Numbered from the stretch's first letter, positions 36,786 to 45,877 are shown. The stretch: DNA of 64,000 bases from Yeosuana aromativorans (GCF_014646655.1 NZ_BMNR01000008.1:66719-130718); one strand, 5' to 3'. The notes: generated by a model not told the origin, from the sequence alone. Translations and numbers: made by a program.

Positions 36786-37523
36786 ATGACATACCTTCAT
36801 TATATAGGCACTTATTTTTTAATGATTGTTGAGATGTTCAGGAAACCTACCAAATGGTCGGTTATGAAACAACTCATTTTAAAGGACATTGACGATTTAA
36901 TTATTGGTTCATTAGGTATTGTAGCCTTTATTTCCTTTTTTGTTGGCGGTGTTGTTACCATACAAACAGCCTTAAACATAAGCAACCCTTTAATTCCAAA
37001 GTATTTGGTGGGCTTTGCAACCAGGCAATCCGTTATCCTAGAATTTGCTCCTACGTTTATTTCCATAATCATGGCCGGTAAAGTTGGATCTTTTATCACC
37101 TCCAGTATTGGAACCATGCGTGTTACTGAACAAATTGATGCATTGGAGGTCATGGGGATTAATTCCTTGAACTATTTAGTATTCCCAAAGTTTGTGTCGC
37201 TTATGCTGTATCCTTTTGTTATTTCCATAGCTATGTTTTTAGGTATTCTTGGCGGTATGGCGGCTTGTGTGTATGGCGGATTTAGTTCACTTGAAGATTA
37301 TATTATTGGGATTCAAACAGACTTTATTCCATTTCATATCATTTATGCTTTCATTAAAACCGTTGTATTTGCCTTTGTTTTAGCAACCATTCCGTCTTAT
37401 CACGGGTATTATATGAAAGGTGGTGCGCTGGAGGTTGGCAAAGCCAGTACAACAGCTTTTGTTTGGACTGCTGTAGTGATTATTCTACTGAATTATTTTT
37501 TAACCGATATGTTATTAAGCTAA
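36786..37523 (+). CDS. mlaE: MlaE-type lipid ABC transporter permease
   Basis: 245 residues with five or so membrane segments. It shows the MlaE/YrbE pattern: FVGGVVTIQTA, ILEFAPTFISIIMAGKVGS, GTMRVTEQIDALEVMGIN and the YHGYYMKGGALEVGKA loop. In the Mla system this permease works with an ATPase and an MCE protein to move phospholipids between the membranes. The ATPase follows with an ATGA-type overlap; the MCE partner is not in the window. Confidence 0.93.
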   Translation: MTYLHYIGTYFLMIVEMFRKPTKWSVMKQLILKDIDDLIIGSLGIVAFISFFVGGVVTIQTALNISNPLIPKYLVGFATRQSVILEFAPTFISIIMAGKVGSFITSSIGTMRVTEQIDALEVMGINSLNYLVFPKFVSLMLYPFVISIAMFLGILGGMAACVYGGFSSLEDYIIGIQTDFIPFHIIYAFIKTVVFAFVLATIPSYHGYYMKGGALEVGKASTTAFVWTAVVIILLNYFLTDMLLS

Positions 37524-38290
37524 TGATAGAAGTTAAAAACTTACATAAATCATTTTCAGGAGTTGAAGTGTTAAAAGGTATCAGCACGTCTTTTGAGAAG
37601 GGTAAAACCAATTTGATTATTGGTCAAAGTGGTTCCGGAAAAACGGTTTTCATAAAATGTTTGCTAGGTTTATTTAATTATGAAGAGGGCAGTATATCTT
37701 ATGACGGGAAGATATTTTCAAAATTAACTGAAGACCAAAAGCGCAATTTGCGTTCTGAGATCGGCATGGTTTTTCAGGGAGGCGCCTTATTTGATTCCAT
37801 GACCATTGCCGAAAATGTCATGTTTCCATTGAAAATGTTTACCAAGCAAAGCAAGAGCGAAATGGAAGACCGTGTTGATTTTGTACTGAAACGCGTTAAT
37901 CTAGTCGATGCCCATAACAAAATGCCAAGTGAAGCTTCTGGTGGGATGCAAAAACGTGTAGCTATTGCAAGAGCCATTGTTAACAATCCAAAATACTTGT
38001 TTTGTGATGAACCCAACTCTGGGCTTGACCCCAAAACATCCATTATTATTGATAATTTAATTCAAGAAATCACAGTAGAATACAATATCACTACCGTTAT
38101 CAATTCGCACGACATGAACTCGGTGATGGAAATTGGCGAAAAGATTGTCTTCCTAAAAGATGGCTTAAAAGAATGGGAAGGCTCTAAAGACACCATCTTT
38201 AAAACTGACAACACAGCTGTTACCAATTTTGTATATTCTTCAGAGCTGATGAAAAAAGTGCGTCAGATGTATATTGAAGAGAAACAGTAA
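37523..38290 (+). CDS. mlaF: MlaF-type ABC transporter ATPase
   Basis: 255 residues from the ATG at 37523, whose A is the last base of the mlaE stop (TAATG). A longer in-frame start at 37463 lies inside mlaE and is rejected. Walker A is GQSGSGKTVFIKC, the signature is ASGGMQKRVAIARA (the SGGM variant typical of Mla ATPases), and Walker B is YLFCDEPNSGLDP. It powers the permease encoded just upstream. Confidence 0.94.
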   Translation: MIEVKNLHKSFSGVEVLKGISTSFEKGKTNLIIGQSGSGKTVFIKCLLGLFNYEEGSISYDGKIFSKLTEDQKRNLRSEIGMVFQGGALFDSMTIAENVMFPLKMFTKQSKSEMEDRVDFVLKRVNLVDAHNKMPSEASGGMQKRVAIARAIVNNPKYLFCDEPNSGLDPKTSIIIDNLIQEITVEYNITTVINSHDMNSVMEIGEKIVFLKDGLKEWEGSKDTIFKTDNTAVTNFVYSSELMKKVRQMYIEEKQ

Positions 38291-38307
38291 TCAACCTTTA
38301 AAATCTT

Positions 38308-38724
38308 TTAAGGTGCTTGATTCTCTGTTACAGTTTTATTAAACCTATGATTAATAAGCCCCATTGCCATATATAAAATAGGGGAAATTAATATCTCTTG
38401 AATACTACCGGCAAATATCCTTAGATTTAAACTTATTTCTGAAATAAACCAGTCAAAAAAACCTAAGGAAAGTAAGATAAACAACCCCGAAATATGGATG
38501 ATATGCCAAAGCAACGACATCCATTTGTCGCTTAATCTTCCAAGATGAAAAGTTCCAATAAGATAAACAGCTATTGTAGTTAAAAATTTAATAACATGTC
38601 CCATTTTCATTGGTAATTTTAAACTCTTATTTTCTAAAAAATAAATATAATAAGCAGAATAAATAACAATAATTAAAATAAGCCCAATTATGAAGCGAAT
38701 CTTATCTGATTTGTACAGATTCAT
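38308..38724 (-). CDS. Exosortase-associated small membrane protein
   Basis: 138 residues with four hydrophobic segments (about 10-28, 42-62, 70-92 and 105-128). Its start overlaps the last 23 bases of the exosortase gene, so the two are translationally coupled. In Flavobacteria the XrtF exosortase is usually followed by a roughly 140-residue membrane protein described as exosortase F system-associated. Size, topology and position fit that family. Its role is unknown. It is convergent with mlaF, with 17 bases between. Confidence 0.7.
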   Translation of the reverse strand: MNLYKSDKIRFIIGLILIIVIYSAYYIYFLENKSLKLPMKMGHVIKFLTTIAVYLIGTFHLGRLSDKWMSLLWHIIHISGLFILLSLGFFDWFISEISLNLRIFAGSIQEILISPILYMAMGLINHRFNKTVTENQAP

Positions 38725-39298
38725 TTTTTAAATTGATTTTGCGACTAAAATAAACCCAAATTAAAAAGGTAGCGGTATAAACAATCATTTTAAATAAATA
38801 ATGATGGGCAAATTGAAAATAAGCATGAAAGTATTCTCTTAAATAAATCAATCCCACACATCTTAGAATGTTAACAATATCAAGCAATATCAAACCGAGA
38901 ATAATATACTTTATCTTTCTCCAAAATTTTGAAGGCATGCACACAATAAAACCAATATACAGCACCATTAATTCCAAACCATTACAAGCATCAGCAATAT
39001 GTAATACTCTGCTATTATTATGATATATGGCTGAACTTTTATTTTCTAACTTTTCCCCCGCTAAAGTTTCATGATAAATCTCTTCTTTAGCCGTAAACCC
39101 TGACATTGGGCTTAAATAGTTTAAAACAATTGTGGAGGAAACACCTACATGATTAGTTAAAAAAGTATTTATAGCATTGGAATCTAATAGAAATACACCA
39201 TAAATAATTTCCCAAACAATAAAAAACAATAAGGCTTTTCCTAGAAAAAGCCTTATTGGTAACGGAATTTCATTTTTTAATGAATCAAATTTCATCAT
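38702..39298 (-). CDS. xrtF: Exosortase (XrtF-like)
   Basis: 198 residues from the double ATG at 39298/39295. A longer frame to 39349 lies inside the upstream substrate gene. It is a multi-pass membrane transpeptidase with the exosortase catalytic set: Cys105 in ADACNGLEL, Arg146 in NILRCVGL, and His165/166 in FAHHYLFK. Exosortases cut C-terminal sorting tails of exported proteins. The start codon lies within the last codons of the substrate gene and its end overlaps the associated protein, making a tightly coupled three-gene unit. Confidence 0.88.
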   Translation of the reverse strand: MMKFDSLKNEIPLPIRLFLGKALLFFIVWEIIYGVFLLDSNAINTFLTNHVGVSSTIVLNYLSPMSGFTAKEEIYHETLAGEKLENKSSAIYHNNSRVLHIADACNGLELMVLYIGFIVCMPSKFWRKIKYIILGLILLDIVNILRCVGLIYLREYFHAYFQFAHHYLFKMIVYTATFLIWVYFSRKINLKNESVQIR

Positions 39299-39614
39299 TT
39301 TTATGGCCACGTAATTTTTTAATCCCAAACGCAGCAGCACCAATGACAAGGATACTCAGTCCACCATCTAGTGGAATTGAATCCCCTCCGTGGTTATCAT
39401 CTCCATCATGATTATCATGATGCCCGTCACAATTTGTTCTTCCACAAATTGAGCACCTGTGATTAGTGTTATCTCCCCAACCCCAACTATTGAATAAATT
39501 ACTCCACCAATTTCCAAAAGTTAATGAAGTTGCAGCATGTGTGTTTGTTGAAAAGGTTAAAGCAATTACTATAATTGCCGCCTTGATTGTTTTAGAAAAA
39601 GTATTGATCCCCAT
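39285..39614 (-). CDS. Small exosortase-substrate-like protein (PID-CTERM type tail)
   Basis: 109 residues. A Sec signal (about 1-28, ending NTHAA) and a Trp-rich stretch (GNWWSNLFNSWGWGD) precede a metal-binding-looking core CSICGRTNC. A His/Asp-rich tract with HHDNHDGDDNH follows. The C-terminus has a sorting-signal layout: IPLDGG, a hydrophobic stretch LSILVIGAAAFG and the basic tail IKKLRGHK. This is the tripartite motif-TM-basic pattern of exosortase targets in Bacteroidetes. It is the first gene of the exosortase operon. The substrate role is inferred from tail and position; the core function is unknown. Confidence 0.75.
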   Translation of the reverse strand: MGINTFSKTIKAAIIVIALTFSTNTHAATSLTFGNWWSNLFNSWGWGDNTNHRCSICGRTNCDGHHDNHDGDDNHGGDSIPLDGGLSILVIGAAAFGIKKLRGHKNDEI

Positions 39615-39650
39615 AATCTTGTATTGTTAATAAAGTTACTAATAGCAATA

Positions 39651-39678
39651 CGAATATATTTACAAATCTTGTGACAAA
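39651..39678 (-). promoter_or_regulatory. Candidate promoter of the exosortase operon
   Basis: On the minus strand TTTG (39678-39675), 16 bases, then TATATTCG (39658-39651), giving a leader of about 30 bases to the ATG at 39614. Confidence 0.45.
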
Positions 39679-39799
39679 AGATTTTTTTCGACAAAATGCT
39701 TATTAAAACTTTTAAGTTTTTTTTAACATGTAATTCATAGGTTAAAAATATCATTTTGTCTACCATAAACAATTGGTTATTTATGGATTATAATACATA

Positions 39800-41263
39800 T
39801 CAATTAATCCTCTTAACCACCAACGTATCTAAATTCAATTTAACCTTAAGCCATTTTTTTAATTTTTCACTATCCTGAAGTCGTGATTTTTCAGTGGACA
39901 AGGAATCTACCCATTTTATGGTAAATTCAGGGATGGTATCTGTTTTAGAGAAATTAGTATTGATTACATTGGCAAAGGAAAACTGGTCCAAGTTTTCATA
40001 ATTAATCTTAACCTCTTTAATCAATTCTTCAAACGGAATGTAATGGGCTTCTAGTTTTGAAAGCTGCTTTACTTTTCCTTCAAGAAAAATTATTTTTTGG
40101 GTTTGAGACAGTAAATCCAATGAATCGCGAGATCTCAACTCTTGCATGTACCTAAAATTATCCAAATTTCTGGATTTGTTTTGGTTGAACACCAACTCCG
40201 TATTTTCTAATGCGCTATAATCACTCATGCGCTTTTTAAGAAGTTCAATAGTTGTGTCTGGAATTTCGTCAAGACCAAACGTGTTTAGTTCTATGGAATG
40301 TGTTTTGTTATCTGTATAATCATAAATGGCATTCTTTTTTATGTATTCAAAATGTGGTAAAATTGATAATTCATTGTTCACAAATGCTTTTGCATCTCTC
40401 ATAAAATTGCTTTCTTGAAGAACATTTATAAAAGTCCATACAGCAGGAACCATTACAACAATGGCCAACAAGGACGCCAACCTACCAATACGTTTGCGCT
40501 TAGCCGAATTAACATATTTCAACATGGGGAAACGCAATACTTTTAATACTAAAAAAGTTGCCAATGCTATAAAAATGGTATTGATGGTAAATAAATACAT
40601 AGCTCCTCCAAAGTATTGCCAATTGCCTTTTGCCAATCCATAACCTGCGGTACACAATGGTGGCATTAAGGCCGTGGCTATGGCAACTCCAAAAATAACG
40701 GATGCAATTGTTCCGCGTTTTGTTTTGGCTATAATTAATGCCAACCCGCCAAAAAAGGCAATCAGCACATCACGAATATCTGGCTTTACACGACCTAAGA
40801 GCTCTGACGTATCTTCACTTAACGGAAACAAATAAAAAAAGAGAAAAGCTGTCAATAAACTCAAGACTATCATGGTTCCAAGATTTATCAAGGATCGTTT
40901 TAAGGTATCAATATCATTGATGGCAATTGATAAACCAACCCCAAGAATTGGCCCCATAAGCGGCGAAATCAACATAGCGCCAATTACAACGGCTGTAGAA
41001 TTGGCATTTAAGCCAATAGATGCCACAAAGATGGAACAAACCAAAATCCAAGCGGTGGCACCTTTAAAAGGAATATCGTTTTTTATGGCTTCAATGGTGG
41101 CATCCCTGTCGGTATCCTCACGGAAATCCAATAATTCCTTTAAAAATTTGCTTATTTTGATAAACAAACCTTGAGCATCTTTTTTAATCTCTTCCTTAGA
41201 TTGCTCAACAGCTGATTCCTTTTTGGTTTCTTCCTCGGAAAAATTGGATTTATGTTCTTCCAT
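39800..41263 (-). CDS. DUF389 membrane protein
   Basis: 487 residues. A charged cytoplasmic N-terminus (1-60) is followed by a DUF389 core with about six membrane segments (70-290). It shows the family signatures VASIGLNANSTAVVIGAML, SPLMGPILGVGLSIAI and IATALMPPLCTAGYGLA. A long soluble C-terminal part (290-487) follows, probably periplasmic, and includes a coiled-coil-like stretch near 385-410. The family is widespread in marine bacteria; its transport or sensory role is not established. It is monocistronic. Confidence 0.88.
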   Translation of the reverse strand: MEEHKSNFSEEETKKESAVEQSKEEIKKDAQGLFIKISKFLKELLDFREDTDRDATIEAIKNDIPFKGATAWILVCSIFVASIGLNANSTAVVIGAMLISPLMGPILGVGLSIAINDIDTLKRSLINLGTMIVLSLLTAFLFFYLFPLSEDTSELLGRVKPDIRDVLIAFFGGLALIIAKTKRGTIASVIFGVAIATALMPPLCTAGYGLAKGNWQYFGGAMYLFTINTIFIALATFLVLKVLRFPMLKYVNSAKRKRIGRLASLLAIVVMVPAVWTFINVLQESNFMRDAKAFVNNELSILPHFEYIKKNAIYDYTDNKTHSIELNTFGLDEIPDTTIELLKKRMSDYSALENTELVFNQNKSRNLDNFRYMQELRSRDSLDLLSQTQKIIFLEGKVKQLSKLEAHYIPFEELIKEVKINYENLDQFSFANVINTNFSKTDTIPEFTIKWVDSLSTEKSRLQDSEKLKKWLKVKLNLDTLVVKRIN

Positions 41264-41352
41264 TTATGTCATATTAGCTATACAAACACGAATATATAAA
41301 ATAAATAAATGCTTTCTGTTAATTTTAAAACTTGGAAATAACAAGCAATATA

Positions 41353-42432
41353 TTATCCGTACTGTTCCCCAAATGTGTTTTTAACTTTTTGAAGCACTTT
41401 TTTTATGTCTTGTTCTTTTGACTTGGGATAAATAAGCAACACATCTTCCTTGTCAACAATTATATAATCGTTCAATCCATCAACAACTACAATTTTATCT
41501 TTTTTGGAGCGTATCATATTGCCTGATGCATCCTCTGTTAAAGTTCTTGAATTCACCACTGCATTTCCACTAGCATCCTTATCCAGTTTATCATACAAAC
41601 TGCCCCAAGTGCCAAGATCATTCCAATCAAATTCTGCTGCAATCACATATACATTTTTAGAAGTTTCCATGATGGCATAATCCACCGAAATATTTTCGGC
41701 CTTTGGATAATTTTCTTGAATAAAATCATATTCTTTATCTGTATTGTAAACAGATATTCCATTTTTGAACAGTTCATAAAGCTTTGGTTGATTGTTCTGA
41801 AAAGCCTCAACCACACTTTTTACACTCCACATAAAAATACCGGCATTCCAAAGAAAATTTCCCTTCTCAATAAACTCTTTTGCAGTTTCATAATCTGGTT
41901 TTTCCCTAAATTGATTTACTGCTTTTATATCAATTGCAGATGTTTTATCAAATTCAATATAACCGTACCCTGTATTGGGAAATGTTGGCTGAATCCCTAA
42001 TGTCATAAGCGCATCATTCTGTGAACAAAAATCAAAGGCTTGTTGTACGTTGTTTGTAAAGGCAGTTTCATCTTCTATCCAGTGGTCACTTGGAGCCACA
42101 ATCATAACAGCATCTGGGTTTTCCTTTTGGATTTTTAACGAGGCATATAAAATACAAGGTGCCGTATTACGCATGGCAGGTTCTAAAACCACTTGTCGCT
42201 TTGTAACTGAAGGCAATTGCTCAAAAACCAAATCATTATAACGCTCATTGGTTAAAATAAAAATATTTTCTTGCGGAATTAACTTGGCAAGTCTATGAAA
42301 TGTTTTTTGAATGAGTGTATCACCAGTTCCCAGCATATCATGGAACTGTTTGGGGAATTCTTGTGTACTTACTGGCCAAAACCGGGAGCCAACACCTCCG
42401 GCCATTAATATGGCATAATAATTCTTATTCAT
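41353..42432 (-). CDS. manC: Mannose-1-phosphate guanylyltransferase
   Basis: 359 residues from the ATG at 42432 (MNKNYYAILMAGGVGSRFWP); an upstream in-frame start is not conserved-looking. Nucleotidyltransferase motifs are GGVGSRFWPVS, FPKQF, the APSDHWIED loop, GYGYIEF and FLWNAGIFMW. It makes GDP-mannose from mannose-1-phosphate and GTP for surface glycans. It lacks the C-terminal isomerase domain of bifunctional ManC/AlgA enzymes, as the length shows. The palindromic dispersed element lies between it and the divergently spaced SprT-like gene. Confidence 0.93.
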   Translation of the reverse strand: MNKNYYAILMAGGVGSRFWPVSTQEFPKQFHDMLGTGDTLIQKTFHRLAKLIPQENIFILTNERYNDLVFEQLPSVTKRQVVLEPAMRNTAPCILYASLKIQKENPDAVMIVAPSDHWIEDETAFTNNVQQAFDFCSQNDALMTLGIQPTFPNTGYGYIEFDKTSAIDIKAVNQFREKPDYETAKEFIEKGNFLWNAGIFMWSVKSVVEAFQNNQPKLYELFKNGISVYNTDKEYDFIQENYPKAENISVDYAIMETSKNVYVIAAEFDWNDLGTWGSLYDKLDKDASGNAVVNSRTLTEDASGNMIRSKKDKIVVVDGLNDYIIVDKEDVLLIYPKSKEQDIKKVLQKVKNTFGEQYG

Positions 42433-42467
42433 ATGATAATATCTGTTGTTTTTAAATGGGCACATGG

Positions 42468-42524
42468 AACATCCAAATTATCATTCTGCACTGTGCTTAA
42501 AAAATTAATCATGGATGTTTCATA
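42468..42524 (+). repeat. Palindromic dispersed element, copy 2 (upstream of manC)
   Basis: A 57-bp element starting AACATCCAAATTATCATT and ending TCATGGATGTTTCATA, with complementary ends ACATCCA/TGGATGT. It matches the copy at 22976-23031 at 19 of the first 22 bases and all of the last 16, in the same orientation. It fills most of the gap between the SprT-like stop and manC. Confidence 0.65.
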
Positions 42525-42527
42525 ATG

Positions 42528-43124
42528 TTATGTTACTAATTCTACTTCTGCATTTGGATTAAAAAGGTACAACTTTCCTGTTTTAATCTCAATGCACTCA
42601 TAACGCTTTACACGTTTTTGGGATTTTTTAAAGATTTTTCCATTGTACAGTTTAAAGGAACTGCCCAAGGGCAATTCAAAAACATAGGTTTTGCCATTAG
42701 GTTTGTCAAACTGCTTTAAAGCCAAGGCCAACTGCGCATCAGAATCGCTTGATGCTTTAGGGTTTTTAAAATGTGTTGCTAAAAGCGGCAACAAATCATG
42801 CGGAAACATATCAGGGTTTAAAAATGGCAACATCAAGTGCTGAAAGGTTCGTTTCCATTCCAAACCATGTGGTTTTATTAATCTACTATAAGATCTGTAT
42901 GCCTCAAAATGAGCAATTTCATGAATGAGTGTGATTAAAAACCGATATGGGTTTAAATTGGAATTAACCGTAATTTGATGGGTGCCATTGGGCAACCTCA
43001 TGTAATCGCCGTGGCGCGTTTTACGTTCGTTTTTAACTTTAACCACCAAATGGTCATGTTCCAAAAGTTTTAAAACCCGATCCATGGCCTGAGGAGGAAT
43101 ATATCCCTGAAGTGTGTTTTGCAT
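42528..43124 (-). CDS. SprT-like zinc metallopeptidase
   Basis: A 198-residue SprT-family protein with the zinc motif HEIAH (in TLIHEIAHFEAY, about residue 88-92) and the third ligand likely in KPHGLEWKRTF. SprT/Spartan proteins are linked to DNA-protein crosslink handling in eukaryotes, while the bacterial role is unclear. It is cytoplasmic with a basic C-terminus. A TATTTTTG box lies 5 bases before its ATG, so the transcript may be leaderless. Confidence 0.87.
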   Translation of the reverse strand: MQNTLQGYIPPQAMDRVLKLLEHDHLVVKVKNERKTRHGDYMRLPNGTHQITVNSNLNPYRFLITLIHEIAHFEAYRSYSRLIKPHGLEWKRTFQHLMLPFLNPDMFPHDLLPLLATHFKNPKASSDSDAQLALALKQFDKPNGKTYVFELPLGSSFKLYNGKIFKKSQKRVKRYECIEIKTGKLYLFNPNAEVELVT

Positions 43125-43128
43125 ATCA

Positions 43129-43136
43129 CAAAAATA
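43129..43136 (-). promoter_or_regulatory. -7 promoter element of the SprT-like gene
   Basis: TATTTTTG on the minus strand ends five bases before the start codon at 43124, implying a leaderless message or a later start. Confidence 0.4.
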
Positions 43137-43161
43137 CAGGAAATATTGAAAGTAAAAACAA

Positions 43162-43208
43162 TTGATTTTATAAGATTTTTCTTAAATTGCAATCAAATCC
43201 AATTTGAT
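43162..43208 (+). promoter_or_regulatory. Candidate promoter and leader dyad of the outer-membrane protein gene
   Basis: TTG (43162-43164), 18 bases, TAAATTGC (43183-43190). It is followed by a perfect 7-bp dyad ATCAAAT/ATTTGAT (43192-43208) in the leader, 10 bases before the ATG at 43219. Confidence 0.45.
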
Positions 43209-43218
43209 CAATTTGAAA

Positions 43219-44445
43219 ATGAATAAGTTTTTAACAGTCCTTTTAATAATAATATCCACCATTAATTGCCACTCACAAATTGCTTTTGAAAGCGGTTATT
43301 ATATTAATAATTCCAACGACAAAATAGAATGTCTCATAAAAAATATGGATTGGAAAAACAATCCAACCGAATTTGAATATAAGAAAACAGAAAATGGTGA
43401 AACTCAAAAGTTAACGATTGAATCAGTCAAAGAATTCAGTATATACAACAATTCAAAATATATAAGAAAAAATATAAATATTGACAGATCTAGTAGTCAA
43501 ATCAACAATTTGAGCAATAACAAAAATCCAACGTTTAAAGAGGAACAACTTTTTTTGAAGGTCCTGGTCCAAGGCAAAGCTAACTTATATCTATTTGAGG
43601 ACAGCAATTTGAAAAGATATTTTTACAATATAGATAATTCTGATATTGAACAGCTTGTTTACAAAAACTACCTAACTCCCGATTTTAAATTAGGAAAAAA
43701 CAATCAATTTAAACAACAATTATGGGCCAATTTAAAATGCCATGATATTAAACTAAATGATATTGAACATTTAGAATATAACAAAAATAGCTTAATCCAT
43801 TTTTTTAATAAATACAACAAATGCAATAACTCAGACTTCATCAATTATGGAGAAAAACAAAAAAGAGATTTATTCAATTTAACTTTAAGGCCTCGTTTTG
43901 ACAATTCATCGTTGTCCATTCAAAATTCTAGTTCTAATTCCAGAGACACCAATTTTGGCAGTAAATCAACTTTTGGTCTTGGAATTGAGATAGAATATAT
44001 TTTACCTTTTAATGGAAACAAATTGGCTATTTTGATTGAGCCAACTTATCAAAATTTTAAATCAAATAAAACTACCGAGGTAAATAATGTATCTGGGGGA
44101 AAATTAATATCTGAAGTAAATTATAGCTCAATAGAACTTCCTTTGAGTATGAGATATTATTTTTTTCTAAACGACAATTCAAAAATTTTTATAAATGCCT
44201 CTGTTATACCAGATTTTACGATGAACTCTTCAATAAAGTTCTCTAGAAATGATGGATCAGTATTAAATACTCTAGAAATCAAATCCAGACCAAATTATGC
44301 CATAGGGATTGGATACAAACAAAATGACAAATTTAGTTTAGAAATAAGATGTCAAACAAGCAGAGAAATTCTAAGGGACTATCTGACTTGGAGTTCAAAT
44401 TATAACAAAACATTATCAATTATACTTGGTTACTCTCTATTCTAA
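43219..44445 (+). CDS. Putative outer-membrane beta-barrel protein
   Basis: 408 residues from the ATG at 43219 (MNKFLTVLLIIISTINCHSQ); the TTG at 43204 adds a useless prefix. The signal peptide is cleaved near HSQ. Residues 20-215 form a soluble N-terminal region of unknown type, with YYINNSNDKIECLIKNMDW near its start. Residues about 225-408 look like an 8- to 10-strand barrel with alternating pattern (GLGIEIEYILPF, SSIELPLSMRYYFF, AIGIGYKQ) ending in Phe. It is AT-rich and monocistronic. No function is recognised. Confidence 0.7.
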   Translation: MNKFLTVLLIIISTINCHSQIAFESGYYINNSNDKIECLIKNMDWKNNPTEFEYKKTENGETQKLTIESVKEFSIYNNSKYIRKNINIDRSSSQINNLSNNKNPTFKEEQLFLKVLVQGKANLYLFEDSNLKRYFYNIDNSDIEQLVYKNYLTPDFKLGKNNQFKQQLWANLKCHDIKLNDIEHLEYNKNSLIHFFNKYNKCNNSDFINYGEKQKRDLFNLTLRPRFDNSSLSIQNSSSNSRDTNFGSKSTFGLGIEIEYILPFNGNKLAILIEPTYQNFKSNKTTEVNNVSGGKLISEVNYSSIELPLSMRYYFFLNDNSKIFINASVIPDFTMNSSIKFSRNDGSVLNTLEIKSRPNYAIGIGYKQNDKFSLEIRCQTSREILRDYLTWSSNYNKTLSIILGYSLF

Positions 44446-44554
44446 AAAACAATGCTTATGTACTGAATGTCAATAAAAAAATAAGATTTCATCCCTATAA
44501 ATCAAAAAAACTTTGACTAACTTGTCTCATAGACATAAATATTGAACAAAAAAA

Positions 44555-45190
44555 TCATAACATAGCTAAAAGCTTACTCATATCATCAAAAGTGTCATTA
44601 CACAATCCTCTCAATTCGTTGTTATAATCATGTGCCGTAAACCCAAAAACATCAAAACCTCCGTTGATAGCGCCTTGAACGCCTAGCAAACTATCTTCAA
44701 TAACGATACATTCATGCGGTAGAAATCCCATGGTTTTTGCTGCCCATAAAAATACATCGGGTTCTGGTTTAAACTTCTGAATGGTATAGCAACTAAACAG
44801 TTTGCCCTCAAAATAAGGTAGCAAACCAACCAAGTCTAAATTAAACCGCATCTTGGATTCCATACCACTTGATGCCACACAAAACGGCATTTGCAACTGT
44901 TTGATAACTTGTGTAACGCCTTCAATGGGTTTTAGGTGCTTTTCAAATTCATCTAAACTACGTTGTCTGTATTCTGCTTCAAAGGACTCTGGAATAGGCT
45001 GTTTTACAAATTTCGAAATAATTTCCTTACAGTCTTTAAAATGACTGCCTTTAAAATGCTTCATGGCAAAACTTAAATCAATATCGGCTCCAAGATTATT
45101 AGCCATATCCACTAAAATTTGATTGCCAATGGGTTCACTATCCACCAATACCCCGTCACAATCAAAAATAACACATTTGTATTTGCTCAT
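44555..45190 (-). CDS. HAD-family phosphatase (beta-phosphoglucomutase-like)
   Basis: 211 residues. HAD motif I is FDCDGVLVDSEP (Asp nucleophile at residue 10), motif II is CVASSG, Lys is in KFKPEPDVF, and motif IV is VIEDSLLGVQGA. The helical cap between residues 20 and 85 places it in the beta-PGM/YniC group, which act on sugar phosphates. It is four bases after the SDR gene on the same strand. Confidence 0.9.
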   Translation of the reverse strand: MSKYKCVIFDCDGVLVDSEPIGNQILVDMANNLGADIDLSFAMKHFKGSHFKDCKEIISKFVKQPIPESFEAEYRQRSLDEFEKHLKPIEGVTQVIKQLQMPFCVASSGMESKMRFNLDLVGLLPYFEGKLFSCYTIQKFKPEPDVFLWAAKTMGFLPHECIVIEDSLLGVQGAINGGFDVFGFTAHDYNNELRGLCNDTFDDMSKLLAML

Positions 45191-45193
45191 AAA

Positions 45194-45877
45194 TCAAGGC
45201 GTAGAATTAGATACCTGCAACAATTTACCATTATAGTATTGGTGTCCTTTTAATGAAAAATCAAAAATATAGTTTGCCATTTCCAATGCCGTGGTTGGTG
45301 CTTGATAGCCCGGAAAGGCTTCTTGCAGCATCTCGGTCTGCACAGCTCCAAGGGCCAATACATTAAAACTTGGGCCGGTTTCTTTGTACTCTTCTGCCAA
45401 CAATTCTGTTAATGTTATCACTGCACCTTTACTGGAACTGTAGGCCGACAATCCCGGAAATTTCATACTTCCCTGAACACCGCCCATAGAGCTAATGGTC
45501 ACTACATGACTTTCTTTTTTCATAAATGGCAAAACAATTCTGGTCATTTCAGCCACTCCAAACACATTGGTTTTATAGACATTTTGAAAATCATTCATTG
45601 TTGTTTCTGAAAAAGGCTTGTTCAACAAAGCTCCTGCATTGTTTATCAAAACATCTACTTGCTTCCAATGGTTTTTAATAAAATCTTCAAGCTTCAAATA
45701 ATCGTTGCCATTGTTCAAATCAAAAGGAAATGTTCTGACATTTGATAATTTAAGAGCATTGACCGGTTTGTCATTCCGCGAAAGCGCTAACACTTTGTGG
45801 CCTGCTTTGGCAAATAACTGTACCAATTCAAACCCAATGCCTCTACTGGTTCCTGTAATAATTACATGTTTACTCAT
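45194..45877 (-). CDS. Short-chain dehydrogenase/reductase
   Basis: A 227-residue SDR. The cofactor motif is TGTSRGIGFEL at residues 8-18, NNAG is at about 81-84, Ser is in TISSMGG, and YSSSKGA is the YxxxK. The substrate is unknown. Its ATG lies 8 bases inside the end of the M28 peptidase gene, so the M28, SDR and HAD genes form one operon. Confidence 0.88.
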   Translation of the reverse strand: MSKHVIITGTSRGIGFELVQLFAKAGHKVLALSRNDKPVNALKLSNVRTFPFDLNNGNDYLKLEDFIKNHWKQVDVLINNAGALLNKPFSETTMNDFQNVYKTNVFGVAEMTRIVLPFMKKESHVVTISSMGGVQGSMKFPGLSAYSSSKGAVITLTELLAEEYKETGPSFNVLALGAVQTEMLQEAFPGYQAPTTALEMANYIFDFSLKGHQYYNGKLLQVSNSTP

